Positions 16,441 to 24,952 of a DNA stretch of 33,561 nt are shown in pieces. Location of the stretch: assembly GCF_011058165.1 (NCBI RefSeq), contig NZ_JAALEG010000071.1, forward strand, positions 1 to 33,561. Reading direction: 5' to 3'. The translations under genes and the position numbers were made by a program. The stretch is from Rhodococcus aetherivorans (lineage in GTDB: Bacteria > Actinomycetota > Actinomycetes > Mycobacteriales > Mycobacteriaceae). Every line of letters starts with the position of its first letter. The first letter of the stretch is position 1. The notes below the pieces were generated by a model. It did no database searches and had not been told where the DNA came from. It worked only from the letters and a program-made list of their open reading frames with translations.

Positions 16441-17598
16441 ATGAGGAGTGGTGTCACCGTGACGAATCAGTTGCCGGGCAACGCGTCCCTCGAGGCGTCG
16501 ATCTCCACGCCGGTACTTCCCGCCGGTGTGGAGGAGGCGATGCGCCGACTCCGAGCCAAGGCCGCGTCGGACAACACCCGAGCGGCCTTGACCAGCGACT
16601 GGAGCAAGTTCGCCCGGTGGTGCGACGCCGTGGGCCACGTGCCGCTACCGGCGCCACCCGAACTCGTGGGCTGGTACCTGACCGAGAAGGCGGGCGAGCT
16701 TCGACCCGACGGGCGCTGGGCCTACGCCCCGTCGACCCTCGCGCGGTGGGTCGCGACGATCAACAAGGTGCACGCCCTCGCGGGCCTGTCGAAGCCGGGA
16801 CACCACGAGGCGGTGCGCGACGTGGTGCGCGGCATCCGGCGAACCCGTGCGACGCCCCCGGCACGGCGCACCCCACTGCTCACCGACGACATCCGTGCGA
16901 TCGTCGGAGCGATGCGCGCCGGCGCCACCGAGTGGCCGGACCGCGTAGCCGAGCGCCGCGACTCCGCCCTGCTGCTGCTCGGACTGGCCGGCGCGATGCG
17001 GCGGTCGGAGCTGTCCGCCCTCACCACCTCCGACGTCGTCGCTCATCGGTCCGACGGGCTGTACGTGACGATCCGCCGATCGAAGGCGGACCGCGACGCC
17101 CGCGGACGCACCGTCACGCTTCCGTACGGCCGCGATCCGCGGACCTGTCCGGTGTGCGCCTACCGGCGCTGGCGCGAGGTGCTCGACGTGTGGGACGCGG
17201 ACGGTGGGGCGGCGGTCCGGGAGCTGTTGACCGACGATCGTGCCGCCGGCGACGAGCACTGCTGCCGCGGTGTGGCGCCGGGGGAGGGGCGTGCCGAGCG
17301 GCCCCTGTTCCGCACGATCCACCGCACCGGTGCCGTCGGGAGCGGTGCCCTGAGCGGGCAGTCGGTGCACTCGATGATCCAGCGGCGGGCGCGGCAGGCC
17401 GGGTTCGCCGCCGAGGTGGTCGCCACGCTCGGCGGGCACAGCCTGCGCGCCGGGTTCGTCACCCAGGCCGTCCGCAACGGAGCCACGACTCAGACGATCA
17501 TGACGCAGACGGGGCATTCCGACGAGCGGATGGTGGCGCTCTACAGCCGCCAGCACGCCGGACTCGTCGGCAATGCCGTCACCACGCTGGGCCTCTGA
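16441..17598 (+). CDS. Tyrosine recombinase / integrase
   Basis: The 385-residue protein is a site-specific recombinase. The N-terminal core-binding domain spans about 35-140 (TRAALTSDWSKFARWCDAVG). The catalytic domain has the first arginine in GAMRRSEL (R187), lysine in RRSKAD (K215), HSLR (H333 and R336), H359 in QTGHSDERM and the nucleophile Y368 in MVALYSRQ, so the active site looks complete. A CPVC pair (C236, C239) lies in an insertion. ATG 16441 is used; GTG 16459 with GAGGAG ten bases before it is an alternative start. No tRNA or duplicated attachment core is evident nearby. It converges on the AbiEi-like gene, six bases apart. It marks the region as mobile, though which segment it moves is unknown. 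Confidence 0.9.
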   Translation: MRSGVTVTNQLPGNASLEASISTPVLPAGVEEAMRRLRAKAASDNTRAALTSDWSKFARWCDAVGHVPLPAPPELVGWYLTEKAGELRPDGRWAYAPSTLARWVATINKVHALAGLSKPGHHEAVRDVVRGIRRTRATPPARRTPLLTDDIRAIVGAMRAGATEWPDRVAERRDSALLLLGLAGAMRRSELSALTTSDVVAHRSDGLYVTIRRSKADRDARGRTVTLPYGRDPRTCPVCAYRRWREVLDVWDADGGAAVRELLTDDRAAGDEHCCRGVAPGEGRAERPLFRTIHRTGAVGSGALSGQSVHSMIQRRARQAGFAAEVVATLGGHSLRAGFVTQAVRNGATTQTIMTQTGHSDERMVALYSRQHAGLVGNAVTTLGL

Positions 17599-17608
17599 CC
17601 GCGGTCAG
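17595..17608. repeat. 14-bp palindrome holding two opposing stop codons
   Basis: CTGACCGCGGTCAG is a perfect palindrome. It includes the recombinase TGA (17596-17598) and, on the other strand, the AbiEi-like TGA (17605-17607). It may be coincidence, a compact bidirectional signal or a recombination target. Confidence 0.6.
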
Positions 17609-18690
17609 GTGCGACCGACGGGTCGGCGCCAGGCGCTCTGGTCGGCGGTGAGCGCCGCCAGTAGATGTTCGGCGGCGTTCAGGTTGCGGAACGGTCCGGC
17701 CAGCAGGTCTGCATAGACCTGGGACGGTGCCGCGAAGCGCAGGCCGTCGCGCCGCTGCATCCGCTCGAACACCACCGACGACCACGGCGTGGCCACCACG
17801 ACGTCGGCTCCGCGATCGACGGGGCGCAGACCGAGTGCCTGGGCGAATGCATCCGGGTCGTCGGCGTACACCTCGAGAAGATCGGCGGCCGCGTAGTCGG
17901 TGGCGCCGAGGCCGGTGATCGCATAGCTCAGGTCGAGCGGTTCGGAGAGATCGGCCCGTACGGTGCCGACGCCGTCCGGTGCGGCGAACCCCCTTGTGGT
18001 ACAGGGTTTGCGGTCCGCTGCCCAGGCTCGCAGCATCTTCTCCCAGTGCACCATGGTGATCGGACCGCGCGGAATGCGGCGGATCAGCTCCCGCTCCCCG
18101 AGTACCTCGACGACACGGTAGGTGGCGCCGGTGGAGGCGCCCGACAGCCGGATCAGTTCCGGCACCGACATCTCGCCGGTGAAGTCGGCAAGTGCCCGGA
18201 CGACTCGCTCGGACGGTTCACCGGTGAGCACGCCCGACGGACGGCCGGGCCCGCGCCACGGGTCGGCGTCGGCGCCCCGGTTGCGCACCCAGATCGCCGG
18301 CCGGGACGCGACGAGCGTGAGATTCCCGGTCGCGTCGGAGTACGAGATGCCGTGCTGGTCGAGCTGGCGCCGCACCGGATCGGAAAGGTAGTGCGCGCAC
18401 ACGAATCCCCGGTCGGACTCGGACAGTTCGGCGGCGATGCGCGCGACGTCCCCGCTGAGCACTCCGCGGGACGCGATGACGGCGTACGACACCGACTCGC
18501 CGTCGGGTGCGGTCACGAGGATGCGCTCGGGGGCGGCAGGGGAGCGGGGGCGGTCGGACGTGGCAGTCCAGCCCAGGGGCAGACACGCTTCCACCACGGC
18601 GATCGAGCGACGGTAGATGTCGATGGGGCGCTCCGGGCGGGGCCCCAGCGCGCTGTCGACCGGTTCTGTGGGCTGGGCGGATGCTGTCAT
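17605..18690 (-). CDS. AbiEi-like winged-helix protein (type IV antitoxin family), no toxin partner
   Basis: The 361-residue protein resembles the actinobacterial AbiEi-like family. It has an N-terminal nuclease-like fold segment (SYSDATGNLTLVASRPAIWVR at about 116-136, then RGADADPW), a winged helix at about 160-208 (ERVVRALADFTGEMSVPELIRLSGASTGATYRV in overlapping pieces) and a C-terminal domain ending in a conserved APSQVYADLLAGPFRN. In true type IV systems AbiEi represses its own operon and counteracts the nucleotidyltransferase toxin AbiEii. No abiEii is adjacent, so it is an orphan or a free-standing regulator. ATG 18690 is chosen because family similarity starts soon after and the longer frame upstream is low-complexity. 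It is convergent with the recombinase. Confidence 0.7.
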   Translation of the reverse strand: MTASAQPTEPVDSALGPRPERPIDIYRRSIAVVEACLPLGWTATSDRPRSPAAPERILVTAPDGESVSYAVIASRGVLSGDVARIAAELSESDRGFVCAHYLSDPVRRQLDQHGISYSDATGNLTLVASRPAIWVRNRGADADPWRGPGRPSGVLTGEPSERVVRALADFTGEMSVPELIRLSGASTGATYRVVEVLGERELIRRIPRGPITMVHWEKMLRAWAADRKPCTTRGFAAPDGVGTVRADLSEPLDLSYAITGLGATDYAAADLLEVYADDPDAFAQALGLRPVDRGADVVVATPWSSVVFERMQRRDGLRFAAPSQVYADLLAGPFRNLNAAEHLLAALTADQSAWRRPVGRT

Positions 18691-19055
18691 GTCTTCACAA
18701 TAGGTAATCGGTACGACACGGAAGCTCTTCAATTCACGAACACACCGCCATCCGGCCGACCCGGCCAGGGGAGGAGACCGCGACACGCACCCCACCACGA
18801 CATCTTGATCCGGAGGGCAACCCGATTCGATCGGGGGAGACGGAACGGCGGAACGGACGCGTGAGGAGGGGGTCGGGCCGCCGGCTGGGGTGAGTCGAGG
18901 GGTCCTGCTCTCGACTGGCGCTTTGTAGTATCCATATTCTGAGTCTGACGGAAATAAAAAAAATACCGAAATCACCCTCACTTCACGACAAAACCGCACC
19001 CAAATACGCCAAGAACAAACGAGTCGGCAGCGGCCCAGCGGGCTACAGTCCGGGA
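18691..19055. other. Divergent intergenic region
   Basis: This stretch separates the AbiEi-like gene and the DUF4436 gene, which point away from each other. It includes an AT-rich patch at about 18925-19020 with an A-run near 18957-18964. The DUF4436 promoter is at its right end. No RNA gene or small coding frame is supported. Confidence 0.5.
19044..19049 (+). promoter_or_regulatory. -10 box TACAGT, leaderless start
   Basis: TACAGT ends six bases before ATG 19056, and no ribosome site is present. In actinobacteria this spacing usually means transcription begins at the start codon. Confidence 0.45.
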
Positions 19056-19952
19056 ATGCCTGCGCCACGTCCGAATCGCCCGTCTCGCCGGACTCTGCTG
19101 GTGTCGCTCGGGGCGGCGGTGACGGCCGCATACCTGGGCGTACTCGTCCTGTTCGGGGTGAGCACGCACGAGTCGCGGGAATGGCGGCCGGTTAACGTCG
19201 ATGCCGACTCGGTGCTCGTGGTGGTGACGATGAAGTCGCTGCAGCCGACGGTCGACCGGGTGCATGCGGAGGTCACCATCTATCCCGGGGACTCGTTTCT
19301 CGATGCGAACGGGGCCACGCTCGCCGTGCCGCTGAGTGTGTTGCTCGTGCCGGCCGTCTCACAGTCGGAGTTGTTCTTCCCGGCCCATTCCGTGCCCGTC
19401 GGCTACCCGGTGGAACTGCTTGCGCGCGGCCAGGCGATCCGCTGGCCGTTCGACACCTTCGATGTCACGCCGGTCGTCGTGGAGGCCGATGTGGGGGAGG
19501 GGTCGGAGCGAGAACCGGTGCCGTCGGACGTGTTGATCGACGGCCGCATCGACGGGTGGGCGATCGACCAGGGGACCGTCGTCGCCGCTCCGGAGCTCGG
19601 CTTTCCCGATGGCGTCGACGGCACCGAGGTGGTGTTCACGCGCACCGGAGGCACTCTCGTGTACGCGGCGATCCTGCTGCTGATGATGGTTGTCCTCGCG
19701 GTCCTGGCCGCGTTCGTCGCGGTACAGACGTTCCGGCGGCGCCGCGCGGTGGAGACCGACATGCTGGCGTGGATGGCGGCGATGCTGTTCGCGGTGGTGC
19801 CGCTGCGGGGCATCCTGCCGGGCTCACCGCCGATCGGGTCGTGGGTCGACGTGGCGGTGACCATGTGGGTGGTCACCGCCCTCGTCGCGGCTCTGACGCT
19901 GTACGTGTTCTGCTGGTGGCGCGACAGCCACCCCTCGCTCACCCGACGGTGA
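19056..19952 (+). CDS. DUF4436 family membrane protein
   Basis: The 298-residue protein has an N-terminal membrane anchor (about 12-35: RTLLVSLGAAVTAAYLGVLV), then a soluble domain of about 150 residues, probably outside the membrane (beta-rich, including YPGDSFLDANGATLAVPLSV and RWPFDTFDVTP). Three C-terminal membrane helices follow (YAAILLLMMVVLAVLAAFVA, MLAWMAAMLFAVVPLRGIL, VAVTMWVVTALVAALTLYVF). This matches the DUF4436 arrangement known in mycobacteria and relatives; the function is unknown. Its 3' end overlaps nirD on the other strand by 14 bases. The ATG sits just after a -10 box, so the message is probably leaderless. Confidence 0.82.
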   Translation: MPAPRPNRPSRRTLLVSLGAAVTAAYLGVLVLFGVSTHESREWRPVNVDADSVLVVVTMKSLQPTVDRVHAEVTIYPGDSFLDANGATLAVPLSVLLVPAVSQSELFFPAHSVPVGYPVELLARGQAIRWPFDTFDVTPVVVEADVGEGSEREPVPSDVLIDGRIDGWAIDQGTVVAAPELGFPDGVDGTEVVFTRTGGTLVYAAILLLMMVVLAVLAAFVAVQTFRRRRAVETDMLAWMAAMLFAVVPLRGILPGSPPIGSWVDVAVTMWVVTALVAALTLYVFCWWRDSHPSLTRR

Positions 19953-20274
19953 CGACGATCCGCCCGTCGTGCACGCGCGCCGGGTAGGTGCGGACCGGGT
20001 CGATGCCGGGCGCGGTGCATCGGCCGGTGTCGAACACGAACGCGTACTGGTGCAGGGGGCATACGACGAGGTCGTCGTCGATCTGTCCGTCGGCGAGCGG
20101 TCCGCCCCGGTGCGGGCACACCGCGTCCAGGGCTCGGACGGCGCCGTCGCCGAGCAGGAACACGGCGATCTGCCGTCCGCCCACCGTGTACGTGCGGCCT
20201 TCGCCCGGGGTCAGGTCGGTCAACGCGCCGACCGCGTACTCCATTGCGGTGGTCCGGCTTTCGGTCGTGGTCAT
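19939..20274 (-). CDS. nirD: Nitrite reductase small subunit NirD, Rieske-type
   Basis: The 111-residue NirD forms the NADH-dependent assimilatory nitrite reductase with NirB in the cytoplasm. The Rieske fold shows both ligand pairs: CPH (C53, H55) and CPLH (C72, H75). It may therefore carry a [2Fe-2S] cluster, whereas some NirD proteins have the fold without the ligands. ATG 20272-20274 overlaps the nirB stop as ATGA, so the pair is translationally coupled. The 3' end overlaps the DUF4436 gene by 14 bases, tail to tail. Confidence 0.93.
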   Translation of the reverse strand: MTTTESRTTAMEYAVGALTDLTPGEGRTYTVGGRQIAVFLLGDGAVRALDAVCPHRGGPLADGQIDDDLVVCPLHQYAFVFDTGRCTAPGIDPVRTYPARVHDGRIVVTVG

Positions 20275-22781
20275 CGGACCGGCACCAGCGGCAGCGGGAG
20301 CAACGGCAGCGCGGGGCTGAACTGCGCCGGCGACTTCGGGGTGGTCCGTTCGAGCCAGGGGTCCCGGTATCCCGCCACGGCCGTGCCGACGCGTTCGTCG
20401 AGTCCGGTCACGATGTCCTCCTCGTCTCGGACCAGCAGTGCCTGGAGCCGGTCGATGCCGATGCGGGGCACGAAGTCGTAGGTCCGTTCGAGCCACTTGG
20501 CGTTCTCGCGGTAGTGCTGGATGAACCGGCCGGCGAGGGCGAGGACTTCTTCGCCGGAGCCGACGGTGGCGAGCAGGTCGCCCTTGCGGACGTGGGCGCC
20601 GGCGGCGCCGCCGACGTAGATCTCCCAGCGGCCGTCGCCGACCGCGACGACGCCGAAGTCCTTGCACAGCGCCTCCGAGCAGTTGCGGGGGCATCCGGCC
20701 ACGGCGAGTTTCAGCTTGGCGGGTGTCTCGAGCCCCTGGAAGCGCTCCTCGAGCGCGATGCCGAGGGCGGTCGAGTCGCCGAGACCGAACCGGCAGAAGT
20801 CGCTGCCGACACAGGTCTTGACGGTGCGGAAGCTCTTGCCGTAGGCGTATCCGGAGGGCATGTCCAGGTCGGCCCACACCTTGGGCAGGTCCTCCTTGCG
20901 GATGCCGAGCAGGTCGATGCGTTGGCCGCCGGTGACCTTGACCATGGGCACGCCGTACTTGTCGGCGACGTCGGCGATGCGGCGCAGCTGGTCCGGGGTG
21001 GTGACCCCGCCCTTCATCTGCGGCACCACGGAGAAGGTGCCGTCGCGCTGGATGTTGGCATGGACACGGTCGTTGATGAACAGCGCACCCCGTTCGTCGA
21101 CCCAGTCGGGGCCCCACACGGTACGCAGCAGCGACGCGAGCGGCATCTTGGCAGTGGCATCCTCGCGACCGCCGGTGGCGAGTTCGGCGAGGACCTGGGA
21201 GACCGCGCGCAGGTCGCGGCGGCGGATCTCGGCGATCAGGTCCGGTTTGGCGAGCGGGATGCACGGCACGTACCAGTTCGCGGCGGGGTCCTCGGCGAGG
21301 GCGCCGCCGGCGGCGCAGGCGACGATGTCGGCGACCAGGCCCTTGCACGAGCCGCAGCCCTTCCCGGCGCGGGTGCGGGCGCACACCTGCACGAGGGTGT
21401 CGGCGCCGTCGTGGACGCACGCGACGATGTCGCCCTTGCTGACGCCGTTGCAGTTGCACACCTGGGTCTCGTCCGGCAGGTCTGCGGCGACGTCGGCGCC
21501 CTGCGGGTCGCCGAGGTCGAACAGCAGCGCCGCGCGGTCCGCCGGGATCTCGAGCTTGCCGTCGAAGGCCTGGGCGAGGGTGGCGGCCTTGCTCACGTCG
21601 CCGAGCAGCATCGCGCCGACCAGCCGGCCGTCGCGCACGACGATGCTCTTGTAGATGCCGCTGCGCGGATCGTAGAACTGGACGAACTCGTCGTCCTCGT
21701 GCTCGGGTTCCTTGACCCCCATCGAGGCGACGTCGATGCCGGCGACCTTGAGCTTGGTGCTGGTGCGGGATCCCTGGTAGGCGGCGTGCGCATTCGCACC
21801 GGTGAGGTGCTCGGCGAGGACGACTGCCTGCTCCCATACCGGGGCGACGAGGCCGTACACCTCGCCGCGGTGCTGGGCGCACTCGCCGACGGCGTAGATG
21901 CTCGACTCCTCTTCGCAGCGCATCTGGTCGTCGACGACGATGCCGCGTTCGACGACGATGCCGCCGGCACGGGCGAATTCGGTGTTGGGGCGGATGCCGG
22001 CGGTGACCACGACCATGTCGGTGTCGACGACGGTGCCGTCGGCGAACTGCACGCCGGTGACCCGGCTGTGGTCGTCGCGCAGGACGGCGGTGGTGCGGGT
22101 AGCGGTGTGGACGGTGATGCCGAGTTTCTCGATCTCGGTGCGCAGCACCCGGCCGCCGCGTTCGTCGAGTTGCTGGTTCATCAGGTGGGTGGGCGAGTGC
22201 ACCACGGTGACGGTCAGGCCCTGGGTGCGCAGCCCGTAGGCGGCTTCGAGGCCGAGCAGGCCGCCGCCGACGACGACGGCGCGGACGTCGTCGTGGGCGT
22301 CGGCCATCTGCAGCATGCCGTTGGTGTCGGCGAGGGTGCGGAAGCCGAAGACGCCGCGGCCGAGCCGGCCGTCGGGTTCGCGCAGGCCGTCCATGTTGGG
22401 GAAGAAGGTGTTCGACCCGGTCGCGACGACGAGCAGGTCGTAGGGGACCTGCCGGCCGGATTCGCACGTGACGACCTTGCCGAACCGGTCGAGGTGGGTC
22501 GCGCGGTCGCCGGCGTGGAGGGTGACTCCGTTCTCCCGGTACCAGCTCATGGGGTTGAGGACGAGTTCGGCGTCGTCGACGTCGGCCTGGCCGGCCAGCA
22601 CGTGGGAGAGCATGATCCGGTTGTAGTTGCCGTACGGCTCGTCGCCGATCATCGTGATCTCGAACTGGTCCCGGCCGCCGCGCGCGAGGATCTCCTCGAC
22701 GGTGCGGGCGCCGGCCATCCCGTTGCCGACGACGAGCAGCCGTCGGCGCGGGCCGTGGGGGTGCGACGCGGTTGGGGTCAT
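20271..22781 (-). CDS. nirB: NADH-dependent nitrite reductase large subunit NirB
   Basis: The 836-residue NirB reduces nitrite to ammonium using NADH, FAD, Fe-S clusters and siroheme. Domains in order: FAD-binding Rossmann (VGNGMAG, 18-24), NADH-binding Rossmann (VGGGLLGLEA, 171-180), a BFD-like [2Fe-2S] region with C442, C444, C476 and C479 (VCNCNG, GCGSCKG), ferredoxin-like sulfite/nitrite reductase repeats, and the siroheme/[4Fe-4S] site with C657, C663, C697 and C701 (TCVGSDFCRFG, CPRNCSEAL). All expected ligands are present and length is normal. It comes first in nirBD. The MFS gene stops 90 bp upstream on the same strand, so readthrough is possible. No nitrate reductase or siroheme synthase gene is in the window. 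Confidence 0.96.
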   Translation of the reverse strand: MTPTASHPHGPRRRLLVVGNGMAGARTVEEILARGGRDQFEITMIGDEPYGNYNRIMLSHVLAGQADVDDAELVLNPMSWYRENGVTLHAGDRATHLDRFGKVVTCESGRQVPYDLLVVATGSNTFFPNMDGLREPDGRLGRGVFGFRTLADTNGMLQMADAHDDVRAVVVGGGLLGLEAAYGLRTQGLTVTVVHSPTHLMNQQLDERGGRVLRTEIEKLGITVHTATRTTAVLRDDHSRVTGVQFADGTVVDTDMVVVTAGIRPNTEFARAGGIVVERGIVVDDQMRCEEESSIYAVGECAQHRGEVYGLVAPVWEQAVVLAEHLTGANAHAAYQGSRTSTKLKVAGIDVASMGVKEPEHEDDEFVQFYDPRSGIYKSIVVRDGRLVGAMLLGDVSKAATLAQAFDGKLEIPADRAALLFDLGDPQGADVAADLPDETQVCNCNGVSKGDIVACVHDGADTLVQVCARTRAGKGCGSCKGLVADIVACAAGGALAEDPAANWYVPCIPLAKPDLIAEIRRRDLRAVSQVLAELATGGREDATAKMPLASLLRTVWGPDWVDERGALFINDRVHANIQRDGTFSVVPQMKGGVTTPDQLRRIADVADKYGVPMVKVTGGQRIDLLGIRKEDLPKVWADLDMPSGYAYGKSFRTVKTCVGSDFCRFGLGDSTALGIALEERFQGLETPAKLKLAVAGCPRNCSEALCKDFGVVAVGDGRWEIYVGGAAGAHVRKGDLLATVGSGEEVLALAGRFIQHYRENAKWLERTYDFVPRIGIDRLQALLVRDEEDIVTGLDERVGTAVAGYRDPWLERTTPKSPAQFSPALPLLPLPLVPVR

Positions 22782-22871
22782 GCGTCCAGGGTTGCCGGGG
22801 GCGGTGACGGATCGGCGGCACCGGGGTTACGCGGCGGTCAGGAAGTGCTCACCGCCGCCGGGGTGGGGGTG

Positions 22872-24011
22872 TCAGCCGGGGGCGGTGTCGCGGCGTGGCA
22901 TCGCCAGCGGGGCGACGACGGCGAGCACGAGGGCGGGCACGACGAAGCTCGCGACCGGCGCCGCGGCATAGAGCGGCGTCAGCGCCAGCGGGGCGACGGC
23001 GCCGCCGGAGAACCGGAAGGCCTGCACCACGGAGACGGCGCCGCCGCGGTTGCGGCCCCGGGAGCCGAGGACCGCGGCGTTGACACCGACGAGCACGCAC
23101 TGCGAGGCGATGCCGGCGACGAACCAGGCGGCCGCGACCAGCCACAGCAGTCCGGCGGTGCCGGCGACGACGACGAGGGCGGCGCCGGCGAGTGCGCCGA
23201 GCAGGACGGTGCGGCGGGCGCCGATGCGGTCGATGAGGGTGCCGACGCGGCGGGCGGTGAGGATGCCGGCGACCCCGAATCCGGTCAGGAGCAGGCCCCG
23301 CTGGGTGGGGGCCAGGCCGAAGACGTCCTCGGCGCGGAAGGCGAGCAGGAAGTTCAGGCCGCCGAGGGCGCCCCAGCCGAGCAGTGCGACGACACCGATG
23401 CGCAACACGTCGGGGCGCAGCGCGTCGCGCAGCCGCGGCGGCGGCTCTCCGGTGGGGGCGGTCAGCTGTTCGGGCAGCCCGATCACGGCGAGGACGGCGG
23501 CGGCGGCGGCGATCACGACGAACGCCCACCGCCAGTCGACCTCGGCGGCCAGGCCCCCGACGAGCGGGGCCGAGGTCTGCCCGGCGGCCTGCATCGCCCC
23601 GAACAGGCCCAGGGCGCGGCCCAGCCGCGCCCGCGGCACGATCGCGGCGAGCGCGGCAAGCAGCAGCGGGGTGGTGAAGGCGTTGGCCACGCCCTGCAAC
23701 GCGCGGGACGCGAGCAGCAGCCCGAGGGTGGGGGCGAGCGCGGACGCCAGCGACGCGCAGGTGTAGGCGATGTACGCCGTGCGGACGGTGCGGACCCGTC
23801 CCCACCGTGCCCCGAGGGTGCCGGAGACGAGCATGGTCAGCGCGAACGGCCCGAGGTACGCGGTGAGCGTGCTCGCGGCCGCGCCGGCGCTCACGCCGGT
23901 GGCCGCGCCGATCTCCGGCAGCACGGACGCCACGACTCCACCGCCGAAGGGTCCGAGGAATCCTCCGGCGTAGAGGGCGGCACGCTGCAGCGAGGCGCGT
24001 GCCGCGCTCAC
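22872..24011 (-). CDS. MFS transporter, drug-efflux type
   Basis: The 379-residue, very hydrophobic protein has about 12 predicted membrane helices. The loop between helices 2 and 3 carries a basic motif (GTLGARWGRVRTVR) and the equivalent in the second half is GTLIDRIGARRTVL, both typical of the major facilitator superfamily. Helix 5 has a G-rich antiporter-like stretch (GAMQAAGQTSAPLVGG). Sequence style suggests a proton-driven exporter rather than a nitrate/nitrite carrier, despite nirBD next door; the substrate is unknown. GTG 24009-24011 overlaps the PAC2-family stop (GTGA), which fixes the start and implies coupled translation with that gene. Confidence 0.85.
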   Translation of the reverse strand: MSAARASLQRAALYAGGFLGPFGGGVVASVLPEIGAATGVSAGAAASTLTAYLGPFALTMLVSGTLGARWGRVRTVRTAYIAYTCASLASALAPTLGLLLASRALQGVANAFTTPLLLAALAAIVPRARLGRALGLFGAMQAAGQTSAPLVGGLAAEVDWRWAFVVIAAAAAVLAVIGLPEQLTAPTGEPPPRLRDALRPDVLRIGVVALLGWGALGGLNFLLAFRAEDVFGLAPTQRGLLLTGFGVAGILTARRVGTLIDRIGARRTVLLGALAGAALVVVAGTAGLLWLVAAAWFVAGIASQCVLVGVNAAVLGSRGRNRGGAVSVVQAFRFSGGAVAPLALTPLYAAAPVASFVVPALVLAVVAPLAMPRRDTAPG

Positions 24012-24901
24012 TGGGTGAAGCCGCCGGGGCCCCGTCGCCGCAGGTAGCGTTCGAATTCGGCGGCGAGGGCGTCGCCGTCGATCTTGGCGATGACCTCGGA
24101 GATGTCGGATTCGGCGTCGCCGCGTTCCTCGAGGGCCCGCACGTATTCGGCGATCTCCTCGTCGTCCTCCGTCATCGCGGTGACGGTCTGTTCCCACTCC
24201 TCGGCGAGGATCGGCAGTTCGCCGAGAGGCACCTCGAGGTCGAGGACGTCCTCGACACGGCGCAGCAGCGCGACGGTGGCCTTGGGGTTGGGGGGCTGCG
24301 ACACGTAGTGGGGGACGGCGGCCCAGAACGACACGGCGGGCACGCCGGCGCGGACACACGCATCCTGCAGGACCCCGGCGATGCCGGTGGGGCCCTCGTA
24401 CCGGGAACCTTCCAGGTTGAAGCGTTTGGCGGCGTCGGTGCTGTAGGCGGTGCCGGTGACGGGGACGGGCCGGGTGTGCGGGGTGTCGGCGAGCAGGGCG
24501 CCGAGGATGAGGACGGTGTGCACGCCGATCTCGTCGGCGAGCTCGATGATGGCGTCGCAGAAGCTGCGCCAGCGCATGTTGGGTTCGATGCCGCGCAGCA
24601 GCACCACGTCGCGGTCGCTGCCGGGGGGCGAGCACACCGACAGGCGGGTGGCGGGCCATTCGATCTCGCGGGTGACGCCGTCGACGAGACGCACCATGGG
24701 GCGGTTGACCTGGTAGTCGTAGTAGTCCTCGGAGTCCAGTTCGGCGAACGGTTCGGCGTCCCAGATGAGCTCGAGGTGTTCGACGGCGCCGCTGGCCGCG
24801 TCCCCGGCGTCGTTCCACCCTTCGAACGCGGCGACCAGCACCGGGTCACGCAGGGTCGGCACGTCCGGTTCCGGGGTCTCGGCGAACTCGCTTGCACTCA
24901 C
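24008..24901 (-). CDS. PAC2 family protein (proteasome-assembly-chaperone-like)
   Basis: The 297-residue protein matches the actinobacterial PAC2 family, named for eukaryotic proteasome assembly chaperone 2; the bacterial function is not established. Typical stretches are VLVAAFEGWNDAGDAASGAV near the N-terminus, RGIEPNMRWRSFCDAIIELA, and GALLADTPHTRPVPVTGTA. The acidic C-terminal tail ends YLRRRGPGGFTQ. It starts at a GTG, 51 bp from the divergent metH start, an arrangement also seen in mycobacteria (Rv2124c/Rv2125). The stop overlaps the MFS gene by four bases. Confidence 0.88.
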   Translation of the reverse strand: MSASEFAETPEPDVPTLRDPVLVAAFEGWNDAGDAASGAVEHLELIWDAEPFAELDSEDYYDYQVNRPMVRLVDGVTREIEWPATRLSVCSPPGSDRDVVLLRGIEPNMRWRSFCDAIIELADEIGVHTVLILGALLADTPHTRPVPVTGTAYSTDAAKRFNLEGSRYEGPTGIAGVLQDACVRAGVPAVSFWAAVPHYVSQPPNPKATVALLRRVEDVLDLEVPLGELPILAEEWEQTVTAMTEDDEEIAEYVRALEERGDAESDISEVIAKIDGDALAAEFERYLRRRGPGGFTQ

Positions 24902-24939
24902 CTGTCCAGCCTACGGCGAGAGCCGGACGGGCCGCCCAC

Positions 24940-24945
24940 TAGTCT
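24940..24945 (+). promoter_or_regulatory. -10 box TAGTCT for metH, leaderless start
   Basis: TAGTCT lies seven bases before ATG 24953, with no ribosome site between. The 51-bp gap to the PAC2 gene leaves no room for a cobalamin riboswitch. Confidence 0.45.
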
Positions 24946-24952
24946 GGAACGC

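Noticed and set aside
22872-24011. Nitrite/nitrate transporter (NarK-type) because of nirBD next door
   Set aside because: The sequence style is efflux-like, I could not see NarK signature motifs, and its coupling is to the PAC2 gene rather than nirB.
20244-24047. A 1267-codon plus-strand frame opposite nirB and the MFS gene
   Set aside because: It is an antisense shadow; nirB on the other strand has every cofactor ligand.
24902-24952. Cobalamin or SAM riboswitch before metH
   Set aside because: Only 51 bp separate metH from the divergent PAC2 gene, and a -10 box seven bases before the ATG points to a leaderless message.
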